From Candidatus Parabacteroides intestinavium (lineage in GTDB: Bacteria; Bacteroidota; Bacteroidia; Bacteroidales; Tannerellaceae), in the NCBI GenBank assembly GCA_019118725.1, contig DWYO01000091.1, positions 1-6,327 on the forward strand: 6,327 bases of DNA. Direction: 5' to 3'. This document shows, in pieces, positions 5,868 through 6,327 of this stretch. The stretch's first letter is position 1, and every line of letters begins with the position of its first letter. The translations under genes were made by a program, and so were the position numbers. The notes under the pieces are model-generated. The model searched no databases. It saw nothing but the letters and a program-made list of their open reading frames with translations, and had not been told where the DNA came from.

Positions 5868-6327
5868 ATGAGGAAATTAATCTTGTTTTTAGGTCTATTC
5901 TTGCTGGGTTTAGGTTATATGCAAGGGCAGAATGGGATAGTTCAAGGTATCGTGACGGATTCAATCACGGGTGAGGCTCTTCCGTATGTTTCTATCTTAG
6001 TAAAAGGAACGACTACTGGATCGACCACAGATGATGCCGGACACTTTTCATTTTCTGTTCCTTCCTCGTCTGTTACGTTAGAGATTTCCTATATGGGATA
6101 TCAGACGAAAGCTATAAAACTTTCGCCTCAACGAATGCGAAATCTTAAAATCCAGTTGGTCCAAAGCGAGATTACTCTTACAGATGTTGTTATTAAACCG
6201 GGCAAAGAAAGATATCGTAAGAAAGATAACCCGGCGGTCCGTTTTGTGAAACAAATGATAGCTTCTCGTGAAGTAAATGATCCACGGAACCATGATTATT
6301 TTCAATATGATCAATATGAAAAAATTG
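5868..6327 (+). CDS. Secreted CarboxypepD_reg-like/DUF5686 protein, 3'-truncated by window edge
   Basis: The frame opens with ATG at 5868 and stays open to the right edge (153 complete codons visible). Residues 1-21 form a signal peptide: a basic MRK start, a hydrophobic core LILFLGLFLLGLG, then YMQGQ with likely cleavage near residue 21. Residues about 24-100 form a carboxypeptidase-regulatory-like beta-sandwich, with VQGIVTDSITGEALPYVSI, then VKGTTTGSTTDDAGHFSF, then LEISYMGYQ. This domain is common at the N-terminus of Bacteroidetes outer-membrane proteins. After it come VVIKPGKERYRKKDNPAV and HDYFQYDQYEKI, the start typical of DUF5686 proteins of roughly 800 residues with a predicted outer-membrane barrel-like C-terminus (family knowledge). 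A SusC/TonB receptor is less likely, because no plug domain with a TonB box is visible after the sandwich. It lies 9 nt after the thioesterase, so it is probably co-transcribed; a role in placing the pigment in the outer membrane is inference. Confidence 0.8.
   Translation, partial: MRKLILFLGLFLLGLGYMQGQNGIVQGIVTDSITGEALPYVSILVKGTTTGSTTDDAGHFSFSVPSSSVTLEISYMGYQTKAIKLSPQRMRNLKIQLVQSEITLTDVVIKPGKERYRKKDNPAVRFVKQMIASREVNDPRNHDYFQYDQYEKI

Noticed and set aside
5644..5964. Minus-strand 106-codon frame across the thioesterase/DUF5686 junction
   Set aside because: It overlaps two strongly supported plus-strand genes and shows no domain motifs; it is a shadow frame.
6078..6314. Minus-strand 78-codon frame near the right edge
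   Set aside because: It lies wholly inside the well-supported DUF5686 coding frame, and its translation shows no recognisable domain.

Overview
The window is a single, densely packed block of plus-strand genes. It reads as part of a discrete type II fatty-acid/polyketide-like operon of the aryl polyene (APE)/flexirubin kind. The organism is most likely a member of Bacteroidales (Bacteroides, Parabacteroides or a relative). The reasons are the protein families, especially a secreted carboxypeptidase-regulatory-like/DUF5686 protein and a Bacteroidetes-style long N-acyltransferase. Starts are preceded by A/T-rich sequence and mostly lack a good Shine-Dalgarno, and base composition is moderate. 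The genus cannot be fixed from this sequence.

Layout from left to right: (1) the C-terminal 279 residues of a GNAT-fold N-acyltransferase, cut by the left edge; (2) a complete beta-ketoacyl-ACP synthase with an intact Cys-His-His site; (3) an acyl carrier protein with a DSL phosphopantetheine site; (4) a hotdog protein resembling the ApeP-type dehydratase, without the usual catalytic His; (5) a second hotdog protein resembling ApeI/FabZ, with the His and Glu present; (6) a 492-residue FAD-dependent oxidoreductase of the phytoene desaturase/retinol saturase family; (7) a FabG-type 3-ketoacyl-ACP reductase; (8) a 4-hydroxybenzoyl-CoA-thioesterase-like hotdog protein; (9) the N-terminal 153 residues of a secreted CarboxypepD_reg-like/DUF5686 protein, cut by the right edge. 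Gaps are 6, 20, -4, 27, -4, 47, 1 and 9 nt. No gap is large enough to hold an obvious promoter or terminator, so co-transcription is the simplest reading.

How the genes would work together (inference from family roles): the ACP carries the growing chain, the ketosynthase adds two carbons, FabG reduces the 3-keto group, and the two hotdog dehydratases remove water to leave a double bond. With no enoyl reductase in sight, repeated cycles would build a conjugated polyene. The thioesterase could release or proofread chains. The FAD enzyme could desaturate, saturate or isomerise the polyene, or oxidise its head group. The DUF5686 protein suggests an outer-membrane link, consistent with APE-type pigments residing in the outer membrane. 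Genes for starter-unit supply (ammonia-lyase, aryl-CoA/ACP ligase), a chain-length factor, an acyltransferase or glycosyltransferase and a transporter are not in this window and may lie outside it.

No RNA genes, mobile elements, CRISPR arrays, clear terminators or long repeats were seen. No minus-strand gene is credible.
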